This document shows, piece by piece, positions 1-6,600 of a stretch of DNA of 7,970 bases (position 1 is the first letter of the stretch; the number at the start of each line of letters is the position of its first letter). Made by a program: the position numbers and the translations under genes. Source of the stretch: an uncultured Lachnospiraceae bacterium (lineage in GTDB: Bacteria > Bacillota > Clostridia > Lachnospirales > Lachnospiraceae); contig CAMWXF010000065.1 of the NCBI GenBank assembly GCA_947178115.1, positions 1-7,970 of the forward strand, read 5' to 3'. Under the pieces are notes generated by a model, which saw only the letters and a program-made list of their open reading frames with translations, was not told the DNA's origin and did not search any database.

Positions 1-174
1 CATAAATTACAGAAAAATTTTTCGAAATGATAAGGTGTCTTTCGGTGAGATGCAGTTGTATCGGGAATATCATAGATAACTTTGTTTATAATATGTTTGT
101 ATATAATTTTTCATGTATGTAACAGATAAACAGGCAGTATATAATATCCTTATTGACAGAAAGGCGGAATCCAT
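1..174 (+). promoter_or_regulatory. AT-rich leader and probable promoter region of nadE
   Basis: This gene-free leader holds three exact TATAAT hexamers, at 87-92, 102-107 and 140-145, any of which could be a -10 element for nadE. None has a good -35 at 16-18 bp: the hexamer 17 bp upstream of the second is ACTTTG and that of the third is ATGTAA. An exact TTGACA at 153-158 is too close to the start codon to serve nadE. The Shine-Dalgarno-like AAGGCGG ends 7 bases before the ATG at 175. A 12-bp palindrome (GAAAAATTTTTC, 12-23) lies at the far end. I recognise no riboswitch or NAD-responsive operator. Which hexamer is used cannot be decided by eye, because AT-rich DNA yields such matches by chance. 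Confidence 0.4.
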
Positions 175-2085
175 ATGAAACACGGTTTTATCAAAGTAGC
201 AGCCATGACTCCCAAGATCAGGGTAGCTGATCCGGAATATAATGCGAAGGAAGTATGTAAAGGAATCGAGGAAGCCTGCACGAACGGCGCGAAAATCATT
301 GTTTTTCCGGAACTGTGTCTTACGGGCTATACCTGCGGCGATCTTTTTTTGCAGGAGCTATTGCTGACGCAGGCAAAAGAGGCTCTGAACATAGCAGCGG
401 AGGCCACAGAGGGCAGCGATGCGCTGGTGTTTGTGGGACTTCCGTTAGAAAAAGACAGCAAGCTCTACAATGTGGCGGCAGTATTGCAAAACGGCGAAGT
501 GCTTGCTTTTATTCCCAAGAAACATATTCCGTCTTATGCGGAGTTTTATGAGACGAGACATTTCGCGGCGGGGAATGAGGTGCCGGAGACGTATCTTTAT
601 GAAGGGGAAGAAGTACCCTTCGGAACAAATATCTTATTCGAGGTTGATGCCATAAGCGGACTGACAGTAGGGTGCGAGATCTGCGAGGATATCTGGGCGC
701 CATTGTCACCGGGCACGCTGCACGCCTTGGCGGGCGCTACTGTGCTGGTGAATCTGTCGGCATCCAATGAGACGGTGGGTAAAGACGAATATAGAGAAAT
801 GCTGGTGAAATCTTCCAGTGCCAAGCAGATTGCAGGTTATATCTATTCTTCCGCTGGAGAAGGGGAATCCACGCAGGATCTGGTATTCGGCGGACACAAT
901 ATGATTGCGGAGAACGGAACGATTCTTGCACAGGCGAAACGGTTTACACCGGAAAATATTTACGCGGATATCGACATTCACAGACTGCGGCACGAGAGGC
1001 GGAGGATGTCTACCTATGTGCCGGAGAGGCGGGAGCAATATTTGGTGCTGCCGGTTCATATGGAAGAGGAGGAGACTGCACTTGTGCGTACATTCGGCGC
1101 ACAGCCTTTCGTACCTGCGAATCAGAACGAACGTGACAAACGATGTGAAGAGATCCTTTCGATTCAATCTTACGGACTTAAGAAACGTTATGAACATACG
1201 GGGTGTCAGTCGGCGGTGATCGGAGTCTCCGGCGGACTGGATTCTACGCTGGCGCTTTTAGTGACAGTGCGTGCTTTTGACATGCTGGGGCTTAAAAGAG
1301 AGCAGATCACGGCGGTGACGATGCCTTGTTTCGGCACTACGGACAGGACTTATGATAATGCATGTAAATTGGCGCGGACTCTCGGAGCGGTTTTGGAAGA
1401 AGTTGATATCAAAGAGGCGGTAACCGTACATTTCAGGGATATCGGACAGGATATAGAGAAGCATGATGTGACTTATGAAAACGGACAGGCCAGGGAGCGT
1501 ACGCAGATTCTGATGGATATTGCCAACCGCACGAATGGTATGGTTATCGGAACGGGTGATATGTCGGAACTTGCGCTTGGCTGGGCGACATACAACGGTG
1601 ACCACATGTCCATGTACGGGGTAAACGCCGGTGTGCCGAAGACGCTGGTGCGTCATCTGGTACGGTATTATGCGGATACCTGCGGCAATGAAGAATTACA
1701 GGCGATTCTTCTGGACGTACTTGACACGCCTGTCAGTCCGGAACTTCTGCCGCCGGTGGACGGTGTGATCTCACAGAAGACCGAGGATTTGGTGGGACCG
1801 TATGAACTTCACGACTTTTTCCTATATTATATGCTGCGATGCGGTTTTGAGCCGGCTAAAATATACAGGATCGCCTGTCAATCCTTCAAGGATATATATG
1901 ACAAGAGTGTCATATTAAAGTGGCTCAAAACCTTTTATAAGAGATTCTTTACGCAGCAATTTAAACGTTCCTGTCTGCCGGACGGCCCTAAGGTGGGAAG
2001 CGTGGCGGTTTCTCCCCGCGGGGATTTGCGCATGCCGTCCGATGCCTGTGCTGATATCTGGCTGAAGCAGGTGGAGGAACTGTAG
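175..2085 (+). CDS. nadE: Glutamine-dependent NAD+ synthetase, full length
   Basis: This cytosolic enzyme performs the last step of NAD+ synthesis: nicotinic acid adenine dinucleotide + ATP + glutamine gives NAD+. The 636-residue protein has the usual two-domain layout. The N-terminal nitrilase-type glutaminase (about 1-290) shows the likely catalytic triad: Glu46 in PELCLTGY, Lys115 in the PKKHIPSY segment, and Cys170 in CEICEDIW. The C-terminal synthetase (about 325-636) carries the ATP-pyrophosphatase P-loop SGGLDS at 352-357, then GTGDMSELALGW (459-470) and the YNGDHMSMYGVNAG segment typical of the family. Length matches the long glutamine-using class rather than the short ammonia-only class of about 270 residues. 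The start is supported by AAGGCGG 7 bases upstream. It is the only + strand gene and converges on the - strand cluster. All expected motifs are present and the frame is intact. The activity is assigned by family. Confidence 0.96.
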   Translation: MKHGFIKVAAMTPKIRVADPEYNAKEVCKGIEEACTNGAKIIVFPELCLTGYTCGDLFLQELLLTQAKEALNIAAEATEGSDALVFVGLPLEKDSKLYNVAAVLQNGEVLAFIPKKHIPSYAEFYETRHFAAGNEVPETYLYEGEEVPFGTNILFEVDAISGLTVGCEICEDIWAPLSPGTLHALAGATVLVNLSASNETVGKDEYREMLVKSSSAKQIAGYIYSSAGEGESTQDLVFGGHNMIAENGTILAQAKRFTPENIYADIDIHRLRHERRRMSTYVPERREQYLVLPVHMEEEETALVRTFGAQPFVPANQNERDKRCEEILSIQSYGLKKRYEHTGCQSAVIGVSGGLDSTLALLVTVRAFDMLGLKREQITAVTMPCFGTTDRTYDNACKLARTLGAVLEEVDIKEAVTVHFRDIGQDIEKHDVTYENGQARERTQILMDIANRTNGMVIGTGDMSELALGWATYNGDHMSMYGVNAGVPKTLVRHLVRYYADTCGNEELQAILLDVLDTPVSPELLPPVDGVISQKTEDLVGPYELHDFFLYYMLRCGFEPAKIYRIACQSFKDIYDKSVILKWLKTFYKRFFTQQFKRSCLPDGPKVGSVAVSPRGDLRMPSDACADIWLKQVEEL

Positions 2086-2129
2086 GGCGTTACTTGATAC
2101 ACAGCCACGTCCCGATTAATTAAATAACA

Positions 2130-2597
2130 CTACTCAGAATCCCCTTCATTCTCCAACGCTTTTTCCAGAGAAGCAGTGATGGCATCTAACAGGATCATGG
2201 AGGTGTACTTGCTGTCATCCGGATAGGTGATGCCGTCCAGGCTCTGGTTCACGATGATCTGATTGGCAAGATCCTCGAAAGAAGGCTGAATCAGAGGGTA
2301 CATGGTAGCCACGGCCTCATCCAGATTGATGAGCCGTATGGAATTAATATTCTTTTCATCTACGGTCACCTCAATTTCTACGATGTTGTCATTCAGAATC
2401 AGAGAGGTCGTGTATACACCGGGTATGTAGGTGTTGGAGGTGGTCTGTGTCACGGTAGACATTGTCGCTCTTTTTTCCTCTTTCGGCAGGAACATGATGA
2501 TGAGCAGTACAATGAATAAGATACCGAGAACAGCGAAGATTCCGGTATATATTAACTCTTTTACATGAAGCACAACGATTTTGGTTTTGGAACTCAT
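2130..2597 (-). CDS. Small membrane-anchored protein with a divergent FMN-binding-like domain
   Basis: This 155-residue protein has one strongly hydrophobic segment (about 15-37) followed by basic/acidic residues and a soluble domain, so it is probably an N-in anchored protein with its domain outside. Residues 58-146 (start YIPGVYTTSLIL) resemble the FMN_bind fold: GxY opening, a strand pair (VEIEVTV..INSIRLI), a helix, an IIxxQSLDGITYP segment, then YTSMILLDAI and a closing helix. In true covalently flavinylated members the segment before YTS is SGAT, whose Thr accepts FMN. Here it is DDSK (127-130), so covalent flavin attachment is unlikely. It follows the permease by 53 bp on the same strand and is probably the last gene of the operon; nadE converges on it. 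The start has only a weak GGGGA site about 8 bases upstream. Real gene: fairly sure. Family: inferred by eye. Function unknown; it could be a sensor, partner or lipid/redox accessory of the transporter. Confidence 0.72.
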   Translation of the reverse strand: MSSKTKIVVLHVKELIYTGIFAVLGILFIVLLIIMFLPKEEKRATMSTVTQTTSNTYIPGVYTTSLILNDNIVEIEVTVDEKNINSIRLINLDEAVATMYPLIQPSFEDLANQIIVNQSLDGITYPDDSKYTSMILLDAITASLEKALENEGDSE

Positions 2598-2604
2598 ACA
2601 ATAT

Positions 2605-2640
2605 CCCCATAGAAATTCTTTTTTATCATTTTATGTGGGG
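2605..2640 (-). promoter_or_regulatory. Possible hairpin covering the ribosome binding site of the FMN-binding-like gene
   Basis: On the - strand, CCCCACATA (2632-2640) can pair with TATGGGG (2605-2611) across a 20-base AT-rich loop, with a two-base bulge. The 3' arm contains the GGGG that serves as the only Shine-Dalgarno-like sequence for the gene starting at 2597. Folding could lower translation of that gene relative to the permease. No T-tract follows on the - strand, so it does not look like a terminator. The stem is short and the loop long, so this is tentative. Confidence 0.25.
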
Positions 2641-2650
2641 GAGTACGGGT

Positions 2651-4600
2651 TTATGCATAAGGCAGTACATTGCGCTTCAAACCGGTATACGCCAGCAGAA
2701 TATAGATCGCATAGATCAGGAAAAACAATCCTAAAGTAATTCCGAGAATTACGACCGGGTGGCTGGCGCCTATCAGAATGCCCGGGTCCACTTCCTTTCC
2801 CATATGCAGGATAAAGGGAATTGTAATAAGCAGCGGCGGTATGGCGGGCATGGCATAATAAATGGCAAACTGCGTCCGGAGCGTCCCAACCATCTCACGC
2901 TTTTCCATACCGAGTTTACGAAGCAAATCAAACTGCTGCCGGTAACGGTTTATTTCACTGAGCTGATGTATGGTAAGGATCGTGACAGTGGTCATGGTCA
3001 GGATCAGAGCAAGGTAATACAAGGGAAGGACGAAAATTGTTATGCCGAAGGCAGCATCTGCCTCAGCTTGTGCCTTTGAGTATATGCCTATAAAATCTTC
3101 CGATAACGGTTCTGTGCTTCGGCTAAGCTGGTTACTCAGAGAAATGAGCTGTGTTTCTCTTACAGGCACAGTTGTCATTGCGGCATAGTTAATGCTGCCG
3201 ACGGTACATTTTTCCAGTAACTCATCGGGAACGACTAAAAGGAATTCAAAACCATTGCCGCTTAGGTACAGGCGTTGATTGAAATTTTCCGTATAAATAT
3301 TACCCTGTGCCAGATCCTCTCCATTCAACATGACATTTCTGTCATAATCTTCCAGTAATCCCTTTATATACGGTGCGCAATGAATCAGATATTTTCCGGG
3401 CTCTAAGGAGGCTTCCGGATAACCGAGCATTGCCCTGAGGGCGGCATAGTCGCTGTATTTCATCATAGTGTCTTTCGGATAATACCGGTAATAGCGGGCA
3501 GTGGATTCAAGATAATCCGTGATCGGAGAATCTTCTGTCAGGTAAACCGGATATTGCAGTTCACAAGTAACCGGAATATTCGTATGGACAAAGTCCAAAC
3601 ATTTACTTAAGTTGACATTGGTGTCATAACTCGCAATGTAAAGATCAAAACTGCAGCTCTGTGCTTCGCGGTTATGGAAGATGCTGCTAAAGACCAATCC
3701 CATCCCCTGACTGATCAGCACGGCAGTGAATAATAGGGAGATCGTCGCCATGACGACGCCCATGGTTGCAAGTTTTGCCGAGAGTGTCCGGAAGACAAGT
3801 AACGTCTGCCTGCTATATTTTTTTGCCGGACGGCTTTCAAAGTACGCCGGAACGCCGGAGGAAAAGCTGATAAAAAATCCATAGAGGAATACAATGATAC
3901 AGGCTGCTCCGATGAACGAGGGAGGTGCCTGACCAATCATGATCAGTAATGTGCCGATTATACCAAACACGATGGAGATCACAAAAGTTCTCCGGCGTCT
4001 GCTGCTTTTCTGAATGATTTCTTCCTCGTTTATTTTTTCATAATAGATGAGGTCATAGATTTTCATGGAGCGGATGCGCATCCGGCTTTTAATCTGGGCG
4101 AAAAGGTAAATCAGCGCAAAGTATAAGAGTGTTAGTCCCAGTGCCCGCAGGGAAAAGGAAAACCCGAAGTGATAGGGCATGCCGAATAATGCCAGCACGA
4201 TGGCACGCAGAACCTGATACAGAAGGTTGCCTAGAAGAGTCCCGAGCACAAGGGCAACGCCGCCGATGGTCAGATTTTCCATCAGAAAAAGGCGGGTCAC
4301 CTGCTTCGATTCAAGTCCGATCAGGATGTAAGTTCCCAGTTCGCGACTTCGCTTTGTAAGCATAAATCCGGTGGTGTAGTGAACCAGCCACCCGATGATG
4401 CACACAACGACAATGCTTGCGAAGACAATAGCCGCCGGCAGACTGGACAGGTGGGCGGACAGTTCCAGAACTTCCTTGGAAAAAACAAGGCCGTTGAAGG
4501 CATAGATCAAGGCCGCCGCCATGACAACGGTGACGAAATAGACAAGGTAATCTTTCGCCTGTCGCTTAGCGTTTCTTAGGGATAGTTTAGATAACGTCAC
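2651..4600 (-). CDS. BceB-type FtsX-family ABC transporter permease
   Basis: This is the membrane half of a Bce-type exporter/sensor for cell-envelope-active antibiotics (family knowledge). From the GTG at 4600 it has 649 residues, the normal size for BceB. The N-terminus TLSKLSLRNAKRQAKDYLVYF is typical. I count ten hydrophobic segments at about 20-40, 56-76, 106-130, 151-170, 206-223, 229-249, 277-301, 518-547, 577-598 and 616-638. A large extracytoplasmic domain of about 210 residues lies between helices 7 and 8, which is the hallmark of the family and the likely ligand-contact region. The FtsX core regions are around helices 2-4 and 8-10. Start choice: an in-frame ATG exists at 4630, but GGGAGGTGAT (4605-4614) sits 4 bases before GTG 4600, and the conserved N-terminus begins there. 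The gene overlaps the ATPase gene by 14 bp. Antibiotic specificity cannot be read from the sequence. Confidence 0.92.
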   Translation of the reverse strand: MTLSKLSLRNAKRQAKDYLVYFVTVVMAAALIYAFNGLVFSKEVLELSAHLSSLPAAIVFASIVVVCIIGWLVHYTTGFMLTKRSRELGTYILIGLESKQVTRLFLMENLTIGGVALVLGTLLGNLLYQVLRAIVLALFGMPYHFGFSFSLRALGLTLLYFALIYLFAQIKSRMRIRSMKIYDLIYYEKINEEEIIQKSSRRRRTFVISIVFGIIGTLLIMIGQAPPSFIGAACIIVFLYGFFISFSSGVPAYFESRPAKKYSRQTLLVFRTLSAKLATMGVVMATISLLFTAVLISQGMGLVFSSIFHNREAQSCSFDLYIASYDTNVNLSKCLDFVHTNIPVTCELQYPVYLTEDSPITDYLESTARYYRYYPKDTMMKYSDYAALRAMLGYPEASLEPGKYLIHCAPYIKGLLEDYDRNVMLNGEDLAQGNIYTENFNQRLYLSGNGFEFLLVVPDELLEKCTVGSINYAAMTTVPVRETQLISLSNQLSRSTEPLSEDFIGIYSKAQAEADAAFGITIFVLPLYYLALILTMTTVTILTIHQLSEINRYRQQFDLLRKLGMEKREMVGTLRTQFAIYYAMPAIPPLLITIPFILHMGKEVDPGILIGASHPVVILGITLGLFFLIYAIYILLAYTGLKRNVLPYA

Positions 4601-5345
4601 TGATATCACCTCCCAACAGAGCGAGGACATTCAGAATCTCGCGATAGAACACCGACCTGTTCCGTTCGCCCCGAAGCAGTTCGTTGAAAATCTTTCCGTC
4701 TTTGAGAAAAAGTACCCGCGATGCGTAACTGGCGCTGTATGCATCATGTGTGACCATAAGAATCGTAGCGCCCATTTCATGGTTCATCCGTGTCATGATC
4801 TCCAATAAATTCTTAGACGCCGTGGAATCCAGAGCCCCGGTAGGCTCGTCAGCAAGCAGCAGGGATTGGCCTGCCACCATAGCTCTGGCGCACGCCGCAC
4901 GCTGTTTCTGTCCACCGGATACCTGATAAGGAAATTTTCCCAGGATGTCTGTAATACCGAGTTTTCCGGATACTTCCTGTACTCTATTCTGTACAGCATG
5001 TGAATCTGAGTGATTCAGCGTGAGAGCAAGACCGATATTCTCCTCGATGGTCAGGGTGTCCAACAGATTAAAATCCTGAAAAACAAAGCCCAGACGTTCC
5101 CTGCGGAAACGGGCAAGCTCGCTCTCGCCCAGTTCTGAAATGTCAATTCCGTTTAAAAGAATGCTTCCGGCGCTTATCGTATCAATAGTAGAGATACAGT
5201 TGAGCAGGGTAGTCTTACCACTTCCGGACGCGCCCATGATCGCAATAAACTCACCCTCCGTCACGTTGAAGCTGATACGGTCTAACGCCTTCGTGACATG
5301 ATTTTTACTCCCGTAATATTTTTCGATGTTCCTAACTTGCAGCAT
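4587..5345 (-). CDS. BceA-type ABC transporter ATP-binding protein
   Basis: This 252-residue cytoplasmic ATPase of the MacB/LolD/BceA class energises the adjacent permease. All nucleotide-binding motifs are intact: Walker A GASGSGKTT (38-46), Q-loop Gln90 in FVFQDFNLLDTLT, signature VSGGQKQR (142-149), Walker B LLLADE (162-167) followed by PTGALDS with the D-loop, and switch His200 in MVTHD. The C-terminal tail after about 222 is short, as in BceA. The start ATG has a strong AGGAGGT (5350-5356) four bases upstream. It lies about 100 bp after the kinase stop, a gap containing a BceR-like operator, so ATPase and permease probably form their own inducible unit. The last 14 bp overlap the permease gene. 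Assignment to the Bce group rests on the neighbours as well as the protein. Confidence 0.95.
   Translation of the reverse strand: MLQVRNIEKYYGSKNHVTKALDRISFNVTEGEFIAIMGASGSGKTTLLNCISTIDTISAGSILLNGIDISELGESELARFRRERLGFVFQDFNLLDTLTIEENIGLALTLNHSDSHAVQNRVQEVSGKLGITDILGKFPYQVSGGQKQRAACARAMVAGQSLLLADEPTGALDSTASKNLLEIMTRMNHEMGATILMVTHDAYSASYASRVLFLKDGKIFNELLRGERNRSVFYREILNVLALLGGDISDVI
4605..4614 (-). promoter_or_regulatory. Ribosome binding site that fixes the permease GTG start
   Basis: The - strand reads GGGAGGTGAT, a near-perfect anti-16S match, 4 bases before GTG at 4600-4598. It lies inside the last codons of the upstream ATPase gene (encoding LLGGD), so the permease is probably translated by ribosomes arriving from the ATPase gene. 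The longer reading frame from ATG 4630 would place this site inside the coding sequence. Confidence 0.8.
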
Positions 5346-5370
5346 AGATACCTCCTGTGTGTTCTATTAA

Positions 5371-5386
5371 TTCAAAATATTTTGAA
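5371..5386. promoter_or_regulatory. Perfect 16-bp palindrome in the ATPase gene leader
   Basis: TTCAAAATATTTTGAA is identical on both strands, with no spacer. It lies 25 bp upstream of the ATPase start codon and just downstream of the candidate -10 element, so it would be at or just after the transcription start. A dyad at this position is where a repressor would block transcription. As RNA it would form only a weak six-pair hairpin, and no T-run follows, so a terminator is unlikely. I do not recognise the binding protein. Confidence 0.4.
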
Positions 5387-5396
5387 CCACGCAACC

Positions 5397-5402
5397 ATCA
5401 TA
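5397..5402 (-). promoter_or_regulatory. Candidate -10 element of the ATPase-permease promoter
   Basis: The - strand reads TATGAT, five of six matches to TATAAT. The hexamer 17 bp upstream (TACAAG) is a poor -35. That is expected for a promoter that needs an activator bound upstream. With this -10, the inverted repeat at 5447-5460 is centred about 63 bp upstream of the predicted transcription start, a usual position for an activator. By-eye prediction only. Confidence 0.4.
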
Positions 5403-5445
5403 CCCCCAAACCGCACCGGCTTGTATCGAATTAACATTGATTTCC

Positions 5446-5461
5446 CTTACATTTTCGTAAG
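5446..5461 (-). promoter_or_regulatory. BceR-type operator (inverted repeat) upstream of the ABC transporter genes
   Basis: The + strand reads CTTACATTTTCGTAAG. Its core TTACA-TTTT-CGTAA differs at one base from TNACA-N4-TGTAA, the consensus I recall for BceR-like regulators in Firmicutes. The outer C/G pair extends the dyad to CTTAC/GTAAG. The site overlaps the last codons and stop of the kinase gene and lies about 100 bp upstream of the ATPase start. A further TAACA half-site at 5432-5436 is about 19-20 bp (two helical turns) nearer the promoter, which could allow a second dimer contact. The regulator encoded at 7266-6601 is the natural binder. The repeat is seen directly; the function is inferred. 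Confidence 0.62.
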
Positions 5462-6544
5462 ATTTGCCTTAACGGGAAAGGAGAGCGTCACCTGAGTCCC
5501 TTCCTGCCAGACAGAGGTAATCTGCAGATCAATGTTCAGAACATCGGATAGTTTACGGCACAGGTACAACCCCATTCCCGTGCTGCCGCCTCTGGCACGG
5601 CCGTTGCTGCCTGTAAAGCCGCGGTCAAATACACGCGGTAGTTCATGAGGAGGAATACCGATACCGTTGTCTGAGACAGTAAGTACAAGAAAGCGTGTGT
5701 CAGACATGGCAGATATGTTTATGACGCACGCGTCATTTTTGGGGGCATGGGGAATTTTCTGACAAGCTTCGAGTTCACGAGACGAATCTTGCAACTCCGC
5801 AGAACTCAATTTTTTGTATCGAGCAGCGTTTTGAAGGAGTTGTCCGAGAATGAAACAAGCCCATTTACTGTCCGTGTAGATTTGATGATTCAGATTTTTG
5901 GTTTCAATGCGCATATTGCTTTGCATTAGCAGCGTGCGGTAGGTTTCGATAGTTTTCGACACGATTTCCTCAAGGCTGACTTCCCGAATGATGAAATCCT
6001 GTTCGGGGTTTTCCACTCTGGCATAGAAAAGGGCCCGCTCCACATGGGCTTCAATCTGTATCAGTTCCTGCGTGAGCCGGCGTCCTGCTTCTGCTTCAAG
6101 GCTATGGGAAATCAGTTTGGCGGCCGTGATGGGGGACTTGATTTCATGAACCCAGCTTTCAATATATTCCCGATATTCCCGCCCGGCCGATCGGGCATCG
6201 GAGACTGCACCGAGCATGGACTTATAGGAGGCGCGCATCAAGCTGAAGAGTCGGCGCTCATAGGCAGTTCGGGGCTGCGGAATGCATTCGATGAACAGAT
6301 ATTTTTGATCCAGTCCGGACATAATATTTTCCAATTCTTTCAGATGGGAACGGCATCTGATAAAGTCGATGACATACACCGTTATCCCAATCGGGAGCAG
6401 AATCACAAGCAGCAGAACAATTACACCAGATTGCGTGCCTGTTGTGAGAAGGATTGCTGACACTGATGTCATAATTAGTATTTGTAAGATGATTTTTCCC
6501 AGATGGTCAGATATAAATTCGTGAAATGTCATATTTGTATCCAT
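5447..6544 (-). CDS. BceS-type intramembrane-sensing histidine kinase
   Basis: This 365-residue membrane sensor kinase phosphorylates the regulator encoded just upstream. Two transmembrane helices (about 17-34 and 41-62) are joined by a loop of only about six residues (TGTQSG), so it has no extracellular sensor domain. In this family the signal comes from the transporter permease. The phospho-acceptor is His133 in SWVHEIKSPITAAKL, the family H-box. ATP-binding motifs follow: N-box with Asn239 in LGQLLQNAARYKK, G1 DNGIGIPPHELPRVFDRGFTG (from 292), and G2 STGMGLYL (321-328). Between the N-box and G1 (about 246-271) there is a hydrophilic stretch longer than usual for close relatives. The start ATG has GGAG (6552-6555) seven bases upstream; an internal ATG at codon 5 is a less likely alternative. 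It sits 56 bp after the regulator stop, and its own stop lies inside the BceR-like operator. Confidence 0.93.
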   Translation of the reverse strand: MDTNMTFHEFISDHLGKIILQILIMTSVSAILLTTGTQSGVIVLLLVILLPIGITVYVIDFIRCRSHLKELENIMSGLDQKYLFIECIPQPRTAYERRLFSLMRASYKSMLGAVSDARSAGREYREYIESWVHEIKSPITAAKLISHSLEAEAGRRLTQELIQIEAHVERALFYARVENPEQDFIIREVSLEEIVSKTIETYRTLLMQSNMRIETKNLNHQIYTDSKWACFILGQLLQNAARYKKLSSAELQDSSRELEACQKIPHAPKNDACVINISAMSDTRFLVLTVSDNGIGIPPHELPRVFDRGFTGSNGRARGGSTGMGLYLCRKLSDVLNIDLQITSVWQEGTQVTLSFPVKANLTKM

Positions 6545-6555
6545 GCCCTTTCTCC

Positions 6556-6594
6556 GCCGTCACCTCATCCTTGTGTAGGGATGCAGTGAGGGCG
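6556..6594 (-). other. Intergenic imperfect inverted repeat between regulator and kinase genes
   Basis: On the - strand, TCACTGCATCC can pair with GGATGAGGTGA (TCAC with GTGA, CATCC with GGATG, a two-base internal loop, and the 8-base loop CTACACAA). It fills most of the 56-bp gap between the two genes. No T-run follows, so it is not a classical terminator. It could act as an mRNA processing or stability element, or be chance. The kinase ribosome binding site lies just downstream of the stem. Confidence 0.25.
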
Positions 6595-6600
6595 CAAGTG

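Noticed and set aside
83..132. Inverted repeat TGTTTAT ... ATAAACA in the nadE leader as an operator
   Set aside because: The arms are 7 bp with a 36-bp gap in AT-rich DNA; this does not match any NAD-related operator I know and is expected by chance.
706..1197. 163-residue open frame antisense to nadE
   Set aside because: It is a shadow of the coding sequence: rich in Arg, His and Cys, without domain character or a ribosome site, and nadE is intact through it.
2085..2113. Possible bidirectional terminator between the converging nadE and FMN-binding-like genes
   Set aside because: GGGCGT (2085-2090) and ACGTCCC (2107-2113) can pair with a bulge, but the stem is only six pairs, the loop is 16 bases, and no T-run follows on either strand.
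2389..2610. Alternative small protein overlapping the start of the FMN-binding-like gene in another frame
   Set aside because: Its Cys/His/Arg-rich sequence has no recognisable domain, whereas the 155-residue frame has a clear helix and folded-domain pattern.
6044..6460. 138-residue open frame antisense to the histidine kinase
   Set aside because: It lies wholly inside a well-supported kinase gene, has a composition typical of a reverse-strand shadow, and has no supporting start signals.
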